Below are positions 20,259 through 29,483 of a stretch of DNA of 64,000 nucleotides, one piece after another. Both the position numbers and the translations under genes were made by a program. Under the pieces are notes generated by a model. That model had not been told where the DNA came from and searched no databases. It saw nothing but the letters and a program-made list of their open reading frames with translations. Source of the stretch: Ensifer sp. WSM1721 (GTDB taxonomy: Bacteria > Pseudomonadota > Alphaproteobacteria > Rhizobiales > Rhizobiaceae); assembly GCF_000513895.2 (NCBI RefSeq), contig NZ_CP165782.1:1736001-1800000 (forward strand), written 5' to 3'. The stretch's first letter is position 1. Every line of letters starts with the position of its first letter.

Positions 20259-21446
20259 CTATCCTCCGAAGGCTTGGCAGGCGGTTTCGGGCGCATCGAT
20301 GCCCAGAGTGTCGAGCGGCGAATGCTGGTGCAGGAAACCGTCCTGCGGCGAAACGGAAACGGTCACCCGGCCGTCGGTCAAAAGGATCGGCTGGCGCAAT
20401 TGCCCGTTCCAGGGGCGGAAGGTCAGCTTCTGCCCCTTGAACGCAGCCAGTTCGAAATCGGCCGAAAGGGCGTAGGCCCGCACCCTTGCCGGATCGGCCT
20501 TGCCGGACCGCGTCACCACCTCGCCGATGACGCGCATGGCAAGCCAGGCCTGATAATCCTCCTCGCGCATGTTGCGCCCCGTCAGTTTCTCGAAGCGGCG
20601 TTGAAACTGTGTCGCGCCCCAAGCTTCATGGGCGGCATGCCAGGACACGGGGCGAAGGCCCGCAGACCCGGTGACAGGCCTCGGATCCCAAGTGTGATAC
20701 GGCAGGTAGGGTGCAAAGACGCCGGCCTCATCGGCCGCGACGATCACGTCATAATCCTCGGCATCCTGAGTAAAAACGGGGATCTGCTTCTGCACCATGA
20801 CATGGCCCGTGTCTGTGCGCCGACCACCGCCGGTGTCGACGAACTCGCGTTCCTCGACGATCTCCGCGCCGAATTTGGCGACGGACTTGCGGTAGCTGTC
20901 GGCCAGAAGCTTGTCCTCGGGATGCGAGCCGTGGATCAGCAGGATACGCGACCATTTCTTCCACATGAGGAACTGGACAACGCCGTCGCTGAGCATGGAG
21001 CGGCTCGGCGAGACATGCAGCACATTGGCCCGGCAGTCCGCATCGCGCAGCGCCTCGTCGCGAGCGCCGGCGTTTAAAAGCAGCACCTCGGGCCCTGCCC
21101 TGTCGGACAGAGCCTTCAGCATGTCCCCTTCCGCGATCACCGCGATGAGCCCGATGCCTTCGGCTTTCAGCGCATCGAGCGCCGCCTCCGCCTGCTCCGG
21201 CGCGACCACCTGCGTTTTCACGGTGTAGTCCATGCCCGTGAAAGCGCCTGTCGTCCGATTGTCCTCGTTCCCCAGCATGGCGCCGGCGAACCCCAGATCG
21301 GCGGGCGGCGCGTCGAGCCGCGAGATCGGCGGGCCGAGCACACGATCGATCCTGAGCACGGCCGTCTTCACCTCCGCTGCCTGCAAAGGGGATGCGACAA
21401 TCATCGCGGCCGAGAAAACGGCAAGCGACAGCGATAGCTTAGACAT
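20259..21446 (-). CDS. Periplasmic binding protein of branched-chain amino-acid type, PQQ-associated
   Basis: A 395-residue exported protein with the signal peptide MSKLSLSLAVFSAAMIVASP ending near LQAAE. It has the type-I periplasmic binding fold of the Leu/Ile/Val-binding class (HGSHPEDKLLADSYRKSVAKFGAEIVEE). This is the subgroup placed next to ABC-2 exporters in quinoprotein clusters (TIGR03863, by memory). One base separates its stop from the propeller start. Ligand unknown. It leads the leftward operon running to 14873. Confidence 0.86.
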   Translation of the reverse strand: MSKLSLSLAVFSAAMIVASPLQAAEVKTAVLRIDRVLGPPISRLDAPPADLGFAGAMLGNEDNRTTGAFTGMDYTVKTQVVAPEQAEAALDALKAEGIGLIAVIAEGDMLKALSDRAGPEVLLLNAGARDEALRDADCRANVLHVSPSRSMLSDGVVQFLMWKKWSRILLIHGSHPEDKLLADSYRKSVAKFGAEIVEEREFVDTGGGRRTDTGHVMVQKQIPVFTQDAEDYDVIVAADEAGVFAPYLPYHTWDPRPVTGSAGLRPVSWHAAHEAWGATQFQRRFEKLTGRNMREEDYQAWLAMRVIGEVVTRSGKADPARVRAYALSADFELAAFKGQKLTFRPWNGQLRQPILLTDGRVTVSVSPQDGFLHQHSPLDTLGIDAPETACQAFGG

Positions 21447-21695
21447 TGCCCGGACGACCTCCCAATCTTCCCGACACTTCCCGCGAGTAGGAGACTAACA
21501 GCGCAATTTGTGGCGTAAAACCGATACTTAAGGAGCGTAGTTTAGCATAATGCCTATGCTGGGCCGGGCCTGATGCAACGCATTCTGACAGCGCTTGTCA
21601 GTGATCATTTGACACCTCGGTTCGCCGTCGCCGTAGGCCGACTGGCCCGACCGGAAACGCGATCGGCGGGACCATGGAAAGGAGCTGCGGAGCGG
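21447..21695. promoter_or_regulatory. Probable promoter region for the accessory ABC/propeller operon
   Basis: This 249-base gap lies between xoxJ and the binding-protein gene, both on the minus strand. It is the largest break within the block, so a leftward promoter is likely here. The segment 21501-21560 is AT-richer and contains GTGGCGTAAAACCG. A similar GTGTAAAACGCG occurs in the flhA upstream region near 27611. The match is short and may be chance. Confidence 0.4.
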
Positions 21696-22553
21696 TCAGT
21701 TCTGCACCTCGAGCGGGCCGATCCCCATATCGTTCAGGAGCGGCACGCCCGCTTTCGCGAGAATGGCGTTGATCTCGGACTGATTGCGGCGGATCAGCGA
21801 ATTCAGCTTGCGCTCCCAGACCTTCTCGCCCTGCCGCACGCCCATCGTGATGCGGTAGAAGAGCCTCGGCGGCGTCGGCTCCGACAAAAGCGGCGTCACC
21901 TTCAGGTCCGGATGGCTGGCCCTTACGAGCGGCGCGCCGATCGGCCCCCAGAGGATGGCTGCGTCGATGGCACCGGATTTCAGGTCGGCAAGCATGTCAT
22001 CGGCCGGATCCTCGTAGCGCCGATCGACCATCAGATGGTAGCCCTTCGCGTTGGGCATCAGTCCGTTTCTCGCCAGGTGCGTGGCCGGCGGGGTTCCCGC
22101 GACGATGCCGACCCGCTTGTCCTTGAGAAGGGGGTCGGACAGCGTCGTGACGCCGGCCAGCGGACTGTTCAAAGCGACGATCAGCACATAGGCCGAGGTA
22201 TAGTAGTGGTTGGTGTTCAACACCAATTCGTCGCCCTGGGCATAAGCGATGACCACATCGCAGGCATTGGCCTGCAAGGTCTTGCGAACGAAGCCGGTCG
22301 CCATGGGAAACCATGTGTACTGCAGCGGCAGTCCGAGCTTTGACGCCATCAGCTCGGCGATCTTGTTCTCGAACCCTGCACCTGAGCGATCCGACATCGG
22401 CAGATTGGCTGGATCGGCACAGACCCGAAACGCCGTCTTCGACACCAGGTCCGACGTCTGAGCCAGCGCCGGCGCGGTGCCGGCAAAGGCCAGCAGCAGA
22501 ACGCCGGCGGCTGCGGCCCGGCTAGTTGTGACCAAGGCAGGAGTTTTCAGCAT
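21696..22553 (-). CDS. xoxJ: XoxJ, periplasmic binding-protein-like partner of XoxF
   Basis: A 285-residue exported protein of the MoxJ/XoxJ family, a solute-binding fold thought to help XoxF assemble or activate. The signal peptide (RAAAAGVLLLAFAGTAPALA) is followed by FRVCADPANLPMS, the family hallmark. The start is uncertain: ATG 22553 or 22565, both overlapping the end of xoxG. It is third in xoxF-xoxG-xoxJ, the standard order. Confidence 0.9.
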   Translation of the reverse strand: MLKTPALVTTSRAAAAGVLLLAFAGTAPALAQTSDLVSKTAFRVCADPANLPMSDRSGAGFENKIAELMASKLGLPLQYTWFPMATGFVRKTLQANACDVVIAYAQGDELVLNTNHYYTSAYVLIVALNSPLAGVTTLSDPLLKDKRVGIVAGTPPATHLARNGLMPNAKGYHLMVDRRYEDPADDMLADLKSGAIDAAILWGPIGAPLVRASHPDLKVTPLLSEPTPPRLFYRITMGVRQGEKVWERKLNSLIRRNQSEINAILAKAGVPLLNDMGIGPLEVQN

Positions 22554-23058
22554 CCCGGATCGCATCCGTTTTCGGTTCCTTCTTGGCCGGCCTTCCCCGT
22601 GGCAGCGCATCGGCTCCGCGCGCTTTCAAATAGACGTAGATGTCGTCGAGATAACACATCACGTTGACGTTCTCGCCAAAGGCAGGCATCACCGAGTTCT
22701 CGGCAGCATTCACCTTCTTGCGTCCATTCGTGACGACATCGATGAAGGCGTAGTAGTCCATATCTATCGCGGAGTTCTTCAAGGCCGGCGCATAGCTCGA
22801 TCCCTCGCCCTCCGGACCATGACAGACATGACATTCCGAATGGTAGCGGCGAAAGCCCGAATAGGTCAGCCAGTCGACCGTGCCGTCCTTGGCGATCTTG
22901 AAAGTGGGAACGTCGTCGGCGGTGTAGTAGCGCCCGTTTTCGTCGCGGACGGCGGTGATATTGTCCTTTGGCGCTTGCGCGTCTTCTGCGCCTGCGGCGC
23001 CGGCCATGAGCGTCAACACGGCAAGGATCATCGTTACGGCGGGTGTTAATCTGGTCAT
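22522..23058 (-). CDS. xoxG: XoxG-type cytochrome c, electron acceptor of XoxF
   Basis: A 178-residue exported monohaem cytochrome c. The signal peptide ends at AGAAGA; haem is bound by CHVCH (C76, C79, H80), with a likely Met ligand in SVMPAFGEN. Two extra cysteines (MCYLDD and NSCLGHN) match the four-cysteine methanol-metabolism subgroup. It lies directly after xoxF and should take electrons from the reduced PQQ. The gene overlaps xoxJ. Confidence 0.9.
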   Translation of the reverse strand: MTRLTPAVTMILAVLTLMAGAAGAEDAQAPKDNITAVRDENGRYYTADDVPTFKIAKDGTVDWLTYSGFRRYHSECHVCHGPEGEGSSYAPALKNSAIDMDYYAFIDVVTNGRKKVNAAENSVMPAFGENVNVMCYLDDIYVYLKARGADALPRGRPAKKEPKTDAIRDAENSCLGHN

Positions 23059-23135
23059 CTTGCGTCCTTTTGGGCGGAGAACGAACGGGCGCGGGTTTCA
23101 ACGGCCCGCGCCCATTCCTGAGCGGAGATTGCCGC

Positions 23136-24938
23136 TTATTCGGGCAGCTTGAACACGGTGAGCGTGCCACCGAGCGCGGTGTAGTTGCTGAGGGCCGAAT
23201 AGCCGCCGACGGCTCCGAGACCGTCATTCGGGTTGGTGAGCCCGGCTGCGAGACCGATACCGGCCCAGCCGCCGACACCCGAAAGCACGGCGACATACTG
23301 CTTGCCGCCGTGGGCATAGGTCATCACATTGCCGATCACTCCGGAAGGCGTCTTGAAGCGATAGAGCTCCTTGCCCGTCGCGGCGTCGACCGCCTTCAGA
23401 TAGCCCTCGAGCGTACCGTAGAAGACCACGTCACCGGCCGTTGCCAGAGCGCCCGACCAGACGGAGAACGGTTCCGGCAGGGACCACTTGATCTTGCCTT
23501 CCTTGTTGTCCCAGGCGATGAAGTTGCCCATGCCACCGTGGCTGTCCTTCGGCGGATACATCGACAGCGTGGCCCCGACATAGGGCTGACCGGCCGTGTA
23601 GCTTACCCGGAAAGGCTCATAGTCCATGCAGACGTGGTTCGTCGGCACGTAGAACAGCTCGGTCTTCGGCGAGTAGGCCGCAGGCTGCTGATCCTTGGAG
23701 CCGAGCGCCGCCGGGCAGACACCGGTCGTGTTCGTATCCTCGCCGTTCTGCTCGGTCGAATACTGTGCCACGACTTCCGGTCGACCATATTTTTCGGAGT
23801 TCGGATCCATATCCACTTTGGTCGCCCAGTTGACCACGGGATCGTACTTCTCCGCCACCAGCAGTTCACCGGTTACGCGGTCCATCGTATAGCCAAAGCC
23901 GTTCCGGTCGAAATGGGTCAGCAGCTTGCGATCCTGGCCGTCGATCTGCTGATTGGTCAGGATCATCTCGTTGACCCCGTCATAATCCCATTCGTCATGG
24001 GGCGTCATCTGATAGACCCATTTGGCCATGCCGGTGTCGACGTCGCGCGCGAAGATCGTCATGGACCAGCGATTGTCGCCGGGCCGCTGGGTCGGGTTCC
24101 AGGTCGAAGGATTACCGGAGCCGTAATACACCAGGTTCTGCTCGGGATCGTAGGAGTACCAGCCCCAGGTCGTGCCACCGCCGATCTTCCACTGATCCCC
24201 TTCCCAGGTGGTGAGGCCCGAGTCCTTGCCGACCGGCTTGCCCAAATTCGTGGTCTTTTCCGGGTCCATCAGCGTATCGCTGTCCGGGCCCATGGAGTAA
24301 CCGCGCCACACGACCTTGCCATCCGCCATCGAATAGGCCGTCACGTGGCCGCGGACGCCGAACTCACCGCCGGATATGCCGACGAGAACCTTGTCCTTCA
24401 CCGGCATGACGGTGGCGGTATTGGTCTCTCCCTTGGAAGGATCGCCGTTCTTGACGCTCCAGATCACCTTGCCCGTCTTGGCATCCAGCGCCACGACGGT
24501 CGTATCGGCCTGATGCAGGAAGATCTTGTTGTCCGCATAGGCAACACCGCGATTGACGGTGTCACAACACATCACGGGAATGACATTCTCGTCCTGTTTC
24601 GGCTCGTATTTCCAGACGATCTGTCCTTCCTTGCTGAGATCCAGTGCATAGACCGTGTTCGGGAACGGCGTATGCACATACATCATGTCGCCGACCACCA
24701 GCGGCGAGCCCTCGTGACCGCGCAGAACGCCGGTCGAGAATGTCCACGCCACCTGCAGTTTGCTGACGTTATCCTTGTTGATCTGGTCGAGCTTCGAGTA
24801 GCGCAGGTTGGCATAGTCGCCGGTTTGGATGGCCCATTGATTGGGATCATCGATGAGCTTTTGCAATTCCGAGTTGGCGAGAGCGACCTGCGCGCCGCCT
24901 ATCGATGTCAAGGCAAGCATTGTAAGAAGTCGTTTCAT
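23136..24938 (-). CDS. xoxF: XoxF, lanthanide-dependent methanol dehydrogenase
   Basis: XoxF oxidises methanol (and formaldehyde) in the periplasm with PQQ and a light lanthanide. The 600-residue precursor has a signal peptide of about 21 residues and eight-blade propeller tryptophan-docking repeats. The vicinal disulfide is C124-C125 ([10 protein letters not shown]). Metal ligands are E192, N276, D318 and the extra Asp D320 in DEWDYDG. The DYD pair is the mark separating lanthanide XoxF from calcium MxaF. It is followed by xoxG and xoxJ and needs the PQQ made by the pqq genes at the left edge. Confidence 0.96.
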   Translation of the reverse strand: MKRLLTMLALTSIGGAQVALANSELQKLIDDPNQWAIQTGDYANLRYSKLDQINKDNVSKLQVAWTFSTGVLRGHEGSPLVVGDMMYVHTPFPNTVYALDLSKEGQIVWKYEPKQDENVIPVMCCDTVNRGVAYADNKIFLHQADTTVVALDAKTGKVIWSVKNGDPSKGETNTATVMPVKDKVLVGISGGEFGVRGHVTAYSMADGKVVWRGYSMGPDSDTLMDPEKTTNLGKPVGKDSGLTTWEGDQWKIGGGTTWGWYSYDPEQNLVYYGSGNPSTWNPTQRPGDNRWSMTIFARDVDTGMAKWVYQMTPHDEWDYDGVNEMILTNQQIDGQDRKLLTHFDRNGFGYTMDRVTGELLVAEKYDPVVNWATKVDMDPNSEKYGRPEVVAQYSTEQNGEDTNTTGVCPAALGSKDQQPAAYSPKTELFYVPTNHVCMDYEPFRVSYTAGQPYVGATLSMYPPKDSHGGMGNFIAWDNKEGKIKWSLPEPFSVWSGALATAGDVVFYGTLEGYLKAVDAATGKELYRFKTPSGVIGNVMTYAHGGKQYVAVLSGVGGWAGIGLAAGLTNPNDGLGAVGGYSALSNYTALGGTLTVFKLPE

Positions 24939-25120
24939 TTCATCCTCCTCTTGAGTGCTGCCGATCAGGGCCCTTCAGCCCGCTCGCCCCGGAAAAACCT
25001 TGCGGTCTCCTCTTTTCCCGGTATCGGCTTGCGACACGGTTTCGCATGGCCTGGGCAAATCTCCGTAAGCTGCCGTGGCCGCCTTCCTCCTGCTGTTGTT
25101 CGAGCCCTCCTCCCTTGCGT

Positions 25121-25534
25121 TTAAGGAAACGTCGCCAGATATGCGATCAGATCGGCGCGCTCCTGATCCTTGCGCAATCCCGCAAAAGTCATCTTCGTGC
25201 CGGGCAGGAACCCCTTCGGGTTGGTCAGAAACTCGCCGATCTTCTCCGGCGTCCAGATCAACCCTGCCTCGGCTTCCTTGCTCATCGCGGGAGAGTAGGC
25301 GTAGCCTTCGACTTTGCCCGCCGGCCGGCCGATTACGCCGGTCAGCACGGGACCGGTCTTCGATTTGGCGTCCGGACCGATCGCGTGACAGGCCTGACAC
25401 TTGCGAAATACCTTCTCGCCCGCGGCTGGATCGCCCGCCGCGGGGTCGAATGCGAGTGCCGGCGCAGTCATGCCCGCCAGCGTTCCGCCGAATACGACGA
25501 CAGCCGCCAATTGGGTACCAAGTCTTGAAGCCAT
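25121..25534 (-). CDS. Class I cytochrome c (CycB-like)
   Basis: A 137-residue exported cytochrome. The signal peptide ends at APALA, haem is bound by CQACH (C46, C49, H50), and PGTKMTF supplies the Met ligand. It resembles mitochondrial-type c550/c552. It sits between fghA (13-base gap) and xoxF, so it may carry electrons from XoxG to the terminal oxidase. The symbol cycB is used in Paracoccus for a comparable gene, but I leave it open. Confidence 0.88.
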   Translation of the reverse strand: MASRLGTQLAAVVVFGGTLAGMTAPALAFDPAAGDPAAGEKVFRKCQACHAIGPDAKSKTGPVLTGVIGRPAGKVEGYAYSPAMSKEAEAGLIWTPEKIGEFLTNPKGFLPGTKMTFAGLRKDQERADLIAYLATFP

Positions 25535-25547
25535 ACCTTCCTCTCCG

Positions 25548-26378
25548 TTACGCGGCCTTCAGCCGCTCTGCATGCCAGCGCACGTGGTCTTCGCCAAAGC
25601 TCGCCACGAAGTAATAGCTGTGGTCATAGCCTGCCTGCATCCTGAGGATGCCGGCCTGCCGCCGCTCCGCCAGCAGCCGGGCCATCGCCTCGGGCTGCAA
25701 CTGCCCTAGAAACTGGTCGGCCACGCCCTGGTCGATCAGGATGTCGCCATGCCAGCCGAGTTCGCTGAGCAGCAGGCAGGCGTCGTACTTGCCCCAATGG
25801 GCCTCGTCGTCGCCGAGATAGGCGGAAAACTGCTTGCGGCCCCAGTCGGACCGGGTCGGGTTGACGATCGGCGCGAAAGCCGAAACCGAACGGAACTTTT
25901 CCGGATTGCGAAAGGCGATCGTCAGTGCCCCATGGCCACCCATCGAGTGGCCGGTGATGCCGCTGACGCCGTTGAGCGGCAATTGCTCCTGCAGAAGCGC
26001 GGACAATTCCGTGACGATGTAGTCATACATCCGGTAGTGGGGTGCCCAGGGCTTCTGGGTGGCGTTGACGTAGAAACCCGCACCCTGGCCGAGATCATAG
26101 GCTTCGTCGTCGGCGACGCCTTCGCCCCGCGGCGAGGTGTCCGGGAAAACGAGCGCCAGCCCCTGCTCCGCCGCGTGCCGCTGCAGGCCCGCCTTGATCA
26201 TCGCGTTCTCATGGGTGCATGTCAGCCCCGAGAGATACCACAGGAGCGGGACCGGCCGTGTCCGCGCCTGCGGCGGCATATAGAGGCCGAACGTCATCTC
26301 GACGCCGCAGACCTGAGACGGGTGCCGGTAGACCGATTGCGTTCCGCCGAAACATTGGCTTTGCGTTACGAGTTCCAT
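25548..26378 (-). CDS. fghA: S-formylglutathione hydrolase
   Basis: FghA hydrolyses S-formylglutathione to formate and glutathione. The 276-residue alpha/beta hydrolase (esterase D family) has the nucleophile S145 in GHSMGGHG, the oxyanion region LSGLTCTHEN, and C-terminal WHAERLKAA. I start it at ATG 26378 (MELVTQSQ); a TTG four codons upstream overlaps flhA. Formate would then go to CO2 and the cbb operon. Confidence 0.93.
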   Translation of the reverse strand: MELVTQSQCFGGTQSVYRHPSQVCGVEMTFGLYMPPQARTRPVPLLWYLSGLTCTHENAMIKAGLQRHAAEQGLALVFPDTSPRGEGVADDEAYDLGQGAGFYVNATQKPWAPHYRMYDYIVTELSALLQEQLPLNGVSGITGHSMGGHGALTIAFRNPEKFRSVSAFAPIVNPTRSDWGRKQFSAYLGDDEAHWGKYDACLLLSELGWHGDILIDQGVADQFLGQLQPEAMARLLAERRQAGILRMQAGYDHSYYFVASFGEDHVRWHAERLKAA

Positions 26379-26386
26379 GTTCGAGC

Positions 26387-27514
26387 TCAATACAGGACCA
26401 CACTCCGGATGCTTTCGCCGGAATGCATGAGCTCGAAGCCCTTGTTGATGTCCTCGAGGGCCAAGGTGTGGGTGATCATCGGATCGATCGCGATCTTGCC
26501 TTCCAAGTACCAGTCGACGATCTTCGGCACGTCGGTGCGGCCGCGGGCGCCGCCAAAGGCGGTGCCTATCCAGCTGCGGCCGGTGACGAGCTGGAACGGC
26601 CGCGTCGAAATCTCCTGGCCGGCGCCGGCCACGCCGATGATCACCGACTTGCCCCAGCCGCGATGCGAGGCCTCGAGCGCCTGGCGCATCACCTTGACAT
26701 TGCCGGTGCAGTCGAAGGTGTAGTCGGCGCCGCCGATCTGGTCGGCGCCGCGCTTCGTCAGGTTGACGAGATAGGCGACGATGTCGTCGCCGACCTCGGT
26801 CGGATTGACGAAATGGGTCATGCCGAACCTTTCGCCCCAGGGCTTCTTGGCGTTGTTGAAATCGACGCCGATGATCATGTCGGCACCGGCGAGCCGCAGC
26901 CCTTGAATGACGTTCAAACCGATGCCGCCGAGCCCGAAGACGATCGCCGTCGCGCCGATCTCGACCTTGGCGGTGTTGATCACGGCGCCGATGCCGGTGG
27001 TGACGCCGCAGCCGATGTAGCAGATCTTGTCGAAGGGCGCGTCGGGATTGACCTTGGCGACGGCGATCTCCGGCAGCACGGTAAAGTTCGCAAAGGTCGA
27101 GCAGCCCATATAGTGGTGGATCTTGTCGCCGTTAATCGAGAAGCGCGAGGTGCCGTCCGGCATCAGCCCCTGGCCTTGGGTGGCGCGGATGGCGGTGCAG
27201 AGATTGGTCTTGCGCGAAAGGCACGAGGGGCAGGCGCGGCATTCCGGCGTATAGAGCGGGATGACGTGGTCGCCCTTCTTCACCGAGGTGACGCCAGGGC
27301 CGACATCGACGACGATGCCGGCGCCCTCATGGCCGAGGATTGCCGGAAACAGCCCTTCCGGATCGGCGCCGGAGAGCGTGAAGTCGTCGGTATGACAGAT
27401 GCCGGTCGCCTTGACCTCGACCAGCACCTCGCCGGATCGAGGACCTTCGAGCTCGACTTCGGTCACAACAAGGGGTTTTCCGGCCTCAACAGCCAGAGCA
27501 GCGCGTGTGCGCAT
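26387..27514 (-). CDS. flhA: S-(hydroxymethyl)glutathione dehydrogenase (class III ADH)
   Basis: FlhA oxidises S-hydroxymethylglutathione to S-formylglutathione with NAD. It has 375 residues. Catalytic zinc ligands are C40 and H62 (GHEGAGIV); structural zinc cysteines are C92, C95, C98 and C106. The NAD fold motif VFGLGGIGLNVIQG is near residue 195. It is first in flhA-fghA-cytochrome c, 8 bases before fghA. The same enzyme also reduces S-nitrosoglutathione. Synonyms: adhC, frmA, adhI. Confidence 0.95.
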   Translation of the reverse strand: MRTRAALAVEAGKPLVVTEVELEGPRSGEVLVEVKATGICHTDDFTLSGADPEGLFPAILGHEGAGIVVDVGPGVTSVKKGDHVIPLYTPECRACPSCLSRKTNLCTAIRATQGQGLMPDGTSRFSINGDKIHHYMGCSTFANFTVLPEIAVAKVNPDAPFDKICYIGCGVTTGIGAVINTAKVEIGATAIVFGLGGIGLNVIQGLRLAGADMIIGVDFNNAKKPWGERFGMTHFVNPTEVGDDIVAYLVNLTKRGADQIGGADYTFDCTGNVKVMRQALEASHRGWGKSVIIGVAGAGQEISTRPFQLVTGRSWIGTAFGGARGRTDVPKIVDWYLEGKIAIDPMITHTLALEDINKGFELMHSGESIRSVVLY

Positions 27515-27682
27515 GGATCGCCTCCGGTAATGCGTTATTTATGCGGCCTTGTCGGGCCTTGTGCACAGATTACAGACGGGCCAAAGCACAAAGACAATTG
27601 CGACCTTAGTGTGTAAAACGCGACTTTTGGCTTCTCCCGTGGTCAGCCTATACTGACGTTCTTTCAATGAGGGAGACGAGAG
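27515..27682. promoter_or_regulatory. Divergent promoter region, flhA and exported protein gene
   Basis: These 168 bases separate leftward flhA from a rightward exported-protein gene. The inverted half-sites TTGTGC (27559) and GCACAA (27587) flank about 20 bases and could bind a dimeric regulator such as the LuxR-type protein encoded at 32937. The site assignment is inference. Confidence 0.4.
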
Positions 27683-28288
27683 ATGAGAGCCGCCGGTTAC
27701 GCGCTCGGTCTGGCGCTTTGCCTAACGCAGGCCCTTGGCACCGCAGGCGCGGTGGACTTTTCCGACCCCGACTGGCCATGCATTCAGCGCAAGGTCGAGA
27801 AGCTGTCGGCGAGCCTGATGTGGCCGGCGCCGGTAACCCGCACGCCCCTTCCGCCTGCGGCAAACGACCTCGTCGAGGTCCTGTCGCTGCGCCGCGTTTC
27901 GCTCGAGGAGGCAGGGGCCCTTATTCAGACCTTCGTCGAGAAGACCGCGCCGGTGGATGACCGGCTGCTCGGCAATATCTTCTACGGCGTATTCGAAAAT
28001 CTGTCCGGCAATCGGCAACGGCTGATCGCTGGCATCGCCCGCTATTCCCGTAGTCAGATTGCACTGGCCGCCCGGATCGACGAGGCTAGGGTCGAGATGG
28101 CGAAGCTGACGGGTGAAGCGAAACCGGACTTCGACCGTATCGACAAGCTTGAGGAGCAGATCGACTGGGATGAGCGCATCTACCGTGATCGCTCGCAGGC
28201 GCTCACTTATGTCTGCGAAACGCCGGTGATTCTGGAAAAGCGCGCCTATGCCATTGCCCAGCTCCTGCTCAAGCACATGCCAGATTGA
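27683..28288 (+). CDS. Exported protein of unknown function beside flhA
   Basis: A 201-residue protein with a signal peptide (ALGLALCLTQALGTAGA) and a mature start VDFSDPDWPCIQRKVEKLS. The body is helical, with a probable coiled segment at about residues 130-175 (RIDEARVEMAKL, FDRIDKLEEQIDWDERIY). Two cysteines (DWPC and TYVC) could form a disulfide. It is divergent from flhA and convergent with the gene at 28362. I do not recognise the family; the setting suggests a periplasmic role in C1 oxidation. Confidence 0.75.
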   Translation: MRAAGYALGLALCLTQALGTAGAVDFSDPDWPCIQRKVEKLSASLMWPAPVTRTPLPPAANDLVEVLSLRRVSLEEAGALIQTFVEKTAPVDDRLLGNIFYGVFENLSGNRQRLIAGIARYSRSQIALAARIDEARVEMAKLTGEAKPDFDRIDKLEEQIDWDERIYRDRSQALTYVCETPVILEKRAYAIAQLLLKHMPD

Positions 28289-28361
28289 GCTATATCGCTC
28301 CGTGCGGCAGCCGGGGGCGTCCGCGACTGAAAAGATCGAACAGACGCCACCGGAGCGTGGG

Positions 28362-28715
28362 TCAGAAGCACAGCATCTCCGCCTCTGCCTGAGCGCGTCT
28401 CAAATCGGCCACCATGATGCGGGGCACGACCGCCGATTTGAACATGGCCATCTGTTCGCCGCTTCCCTGCTGGAGGGAAAGCACCGTTTCGGCTTGAACA
28501 TATTTGTCATAGGGCAGGATGGAAGCGATCACATCGATCGAGCAGGCACATTTGCTTAACACCGCCCGGCTCTGGCCGTTGGCCGCCATGCAGGCAAACA
28601 CATAATCCGCCCGGACTTCGGTCGGATAATCGTTCAGACGCTCCGACATGCTCTGTCCGCTGGCCGGCACCGCCGCTGCGACGAGTGCCAGCGCCGATAT
28701 GACAGCCCGCATCAT
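28362..28715 (-). CDS. Small exported cysteine-containing protein
   Basis: A 117-residue protein starting at ATG 28715, which overlaps the previous stop by 4 bases. The signal peptide ends near AAVPASGQ. The mature part has cysteines in YVFACMA, SKCACSID and a C-terminal MLCF, a pattern suited to disulfides in the periplasm. It is coupled to the exported protein at 28712. Function unknown; the location between the flhA and sensor-kinase blocks suggests a part in quinoprotein metabolism. Confidence 0.75.
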   Translation of the reverse strand: MMRAVISALALVAAAVPASGQSMSERLNDYPTEVRADYVFACMAANGQSRAVLSKCACSIDVIASILPYDKYVQAETVLSLQQGSGEQMAMFKSAVVPRIMVADLRRAQAEAEMLCF

Positions 28716-29383
28716 GGCCGGCCCTCCCCGGCCGCTTTCAGGGTAATGGCATTGGAATAGCCGACCTCCGCTCCACCGGCGGCTGCGGGAATCGTGGCAA
28801 CCAGCGAATAGTACCAACCGGGAATATCGTCCGACACGGTGACGGCGAGCGCCAGTTCGGAGAACCGCCCCATCCGCTCGCGCGCCTTGTCCTTCATGAA
28901 CGGTCGGATCGTCACCTCCCGTGCAGCGATCTCGCGATCCCGGTAGCGGACTGACACGCGCATGATTCGGGCATCGCGCAACAGCGCCTCCTTGATACGA
29001 TTGCGCATATAGAAGGGGCTGCCTCCCGATTGCGCGGAAATATCGGCGAGGACGCTTTCAAGGAAATACATGATGACGGGATTGCCGACCGAGGCCGGAT
29101 AGTTGCCAAGCCCGCGCGACCGGGTGCCCTGATAGAGTGTCATGGCGACATTATCGTCGGGCTTGATCTTCAGACCGATGCTGAAGCTGCCGCCTGCCTG
29201 CCCTTCGTCGACGCCCGTTATGATCCTGTCGTAGACGAGCGTGCTTTGGCCGGCTTCGCTGCGCGCAGTCGCCTCGAGCCCCTTCAGCGCCGTCGACCGG
29301 AAGAGAAGGTCGTAAGTTTCCGCAGCCGCCAGCGGCCCATGACCGACGCCGAGGAGCAGGGCAAGCAAAAGAAGAACGCGCAT
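28712..29383 (-). CDS. Exported protein of unknown function
   Basis: A 223-residue protein. I start it at MRVLLLLALLLGVGHG (ATG 29383), a typical signal peptide ending at PLAAAE. The mature chain is beta-rich, with SFSIGLKIKPDDNVAMTL and IPGWYYSLVATIPAAAGG, and no cysteine or haem motif. It is coupled to the cysteine protein downstream. I cannot assign a family. Confidence 0.72.
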   Translation of the reverse strand: MRVLLLLALLLGVGHGPLAAAETYDLLFRSTALKGLEATARSEAGQSTLVYDRIITGVDEGQAGGSFSIGLKIKPDDNVAMTLYQGTRSRGLGNYPASVGNPVIMYFLESVLADISAQSGGSPFYMRNRIKEALLRDARIMRVSVRYRDREIAAREVTIRPFMKDKARERMGRFSELALAVTVSDDIPGWYYSLVATIPAAAGGAEVGYSNAITLKAAGEGRP

Positions 29384-29483
29384 CGCTGACCTCCCGTTTC
29401 GCGGCCCGTTAGGGCTCCCGTCCATTCCACAAGGCTAGCAATGGCTGCTTCAATGTCACCGGAGACCTTTGTCTGTGTTTGAT

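Noticed and set aside
23043..25124. A long plus-strand frame opposite xoxF (693 codons)
   Set aside because: Arg/His/Ile-rich composition, no start signal or family motif, and xoxF on the other strand is certain. It is an antisense artefact of high GC.
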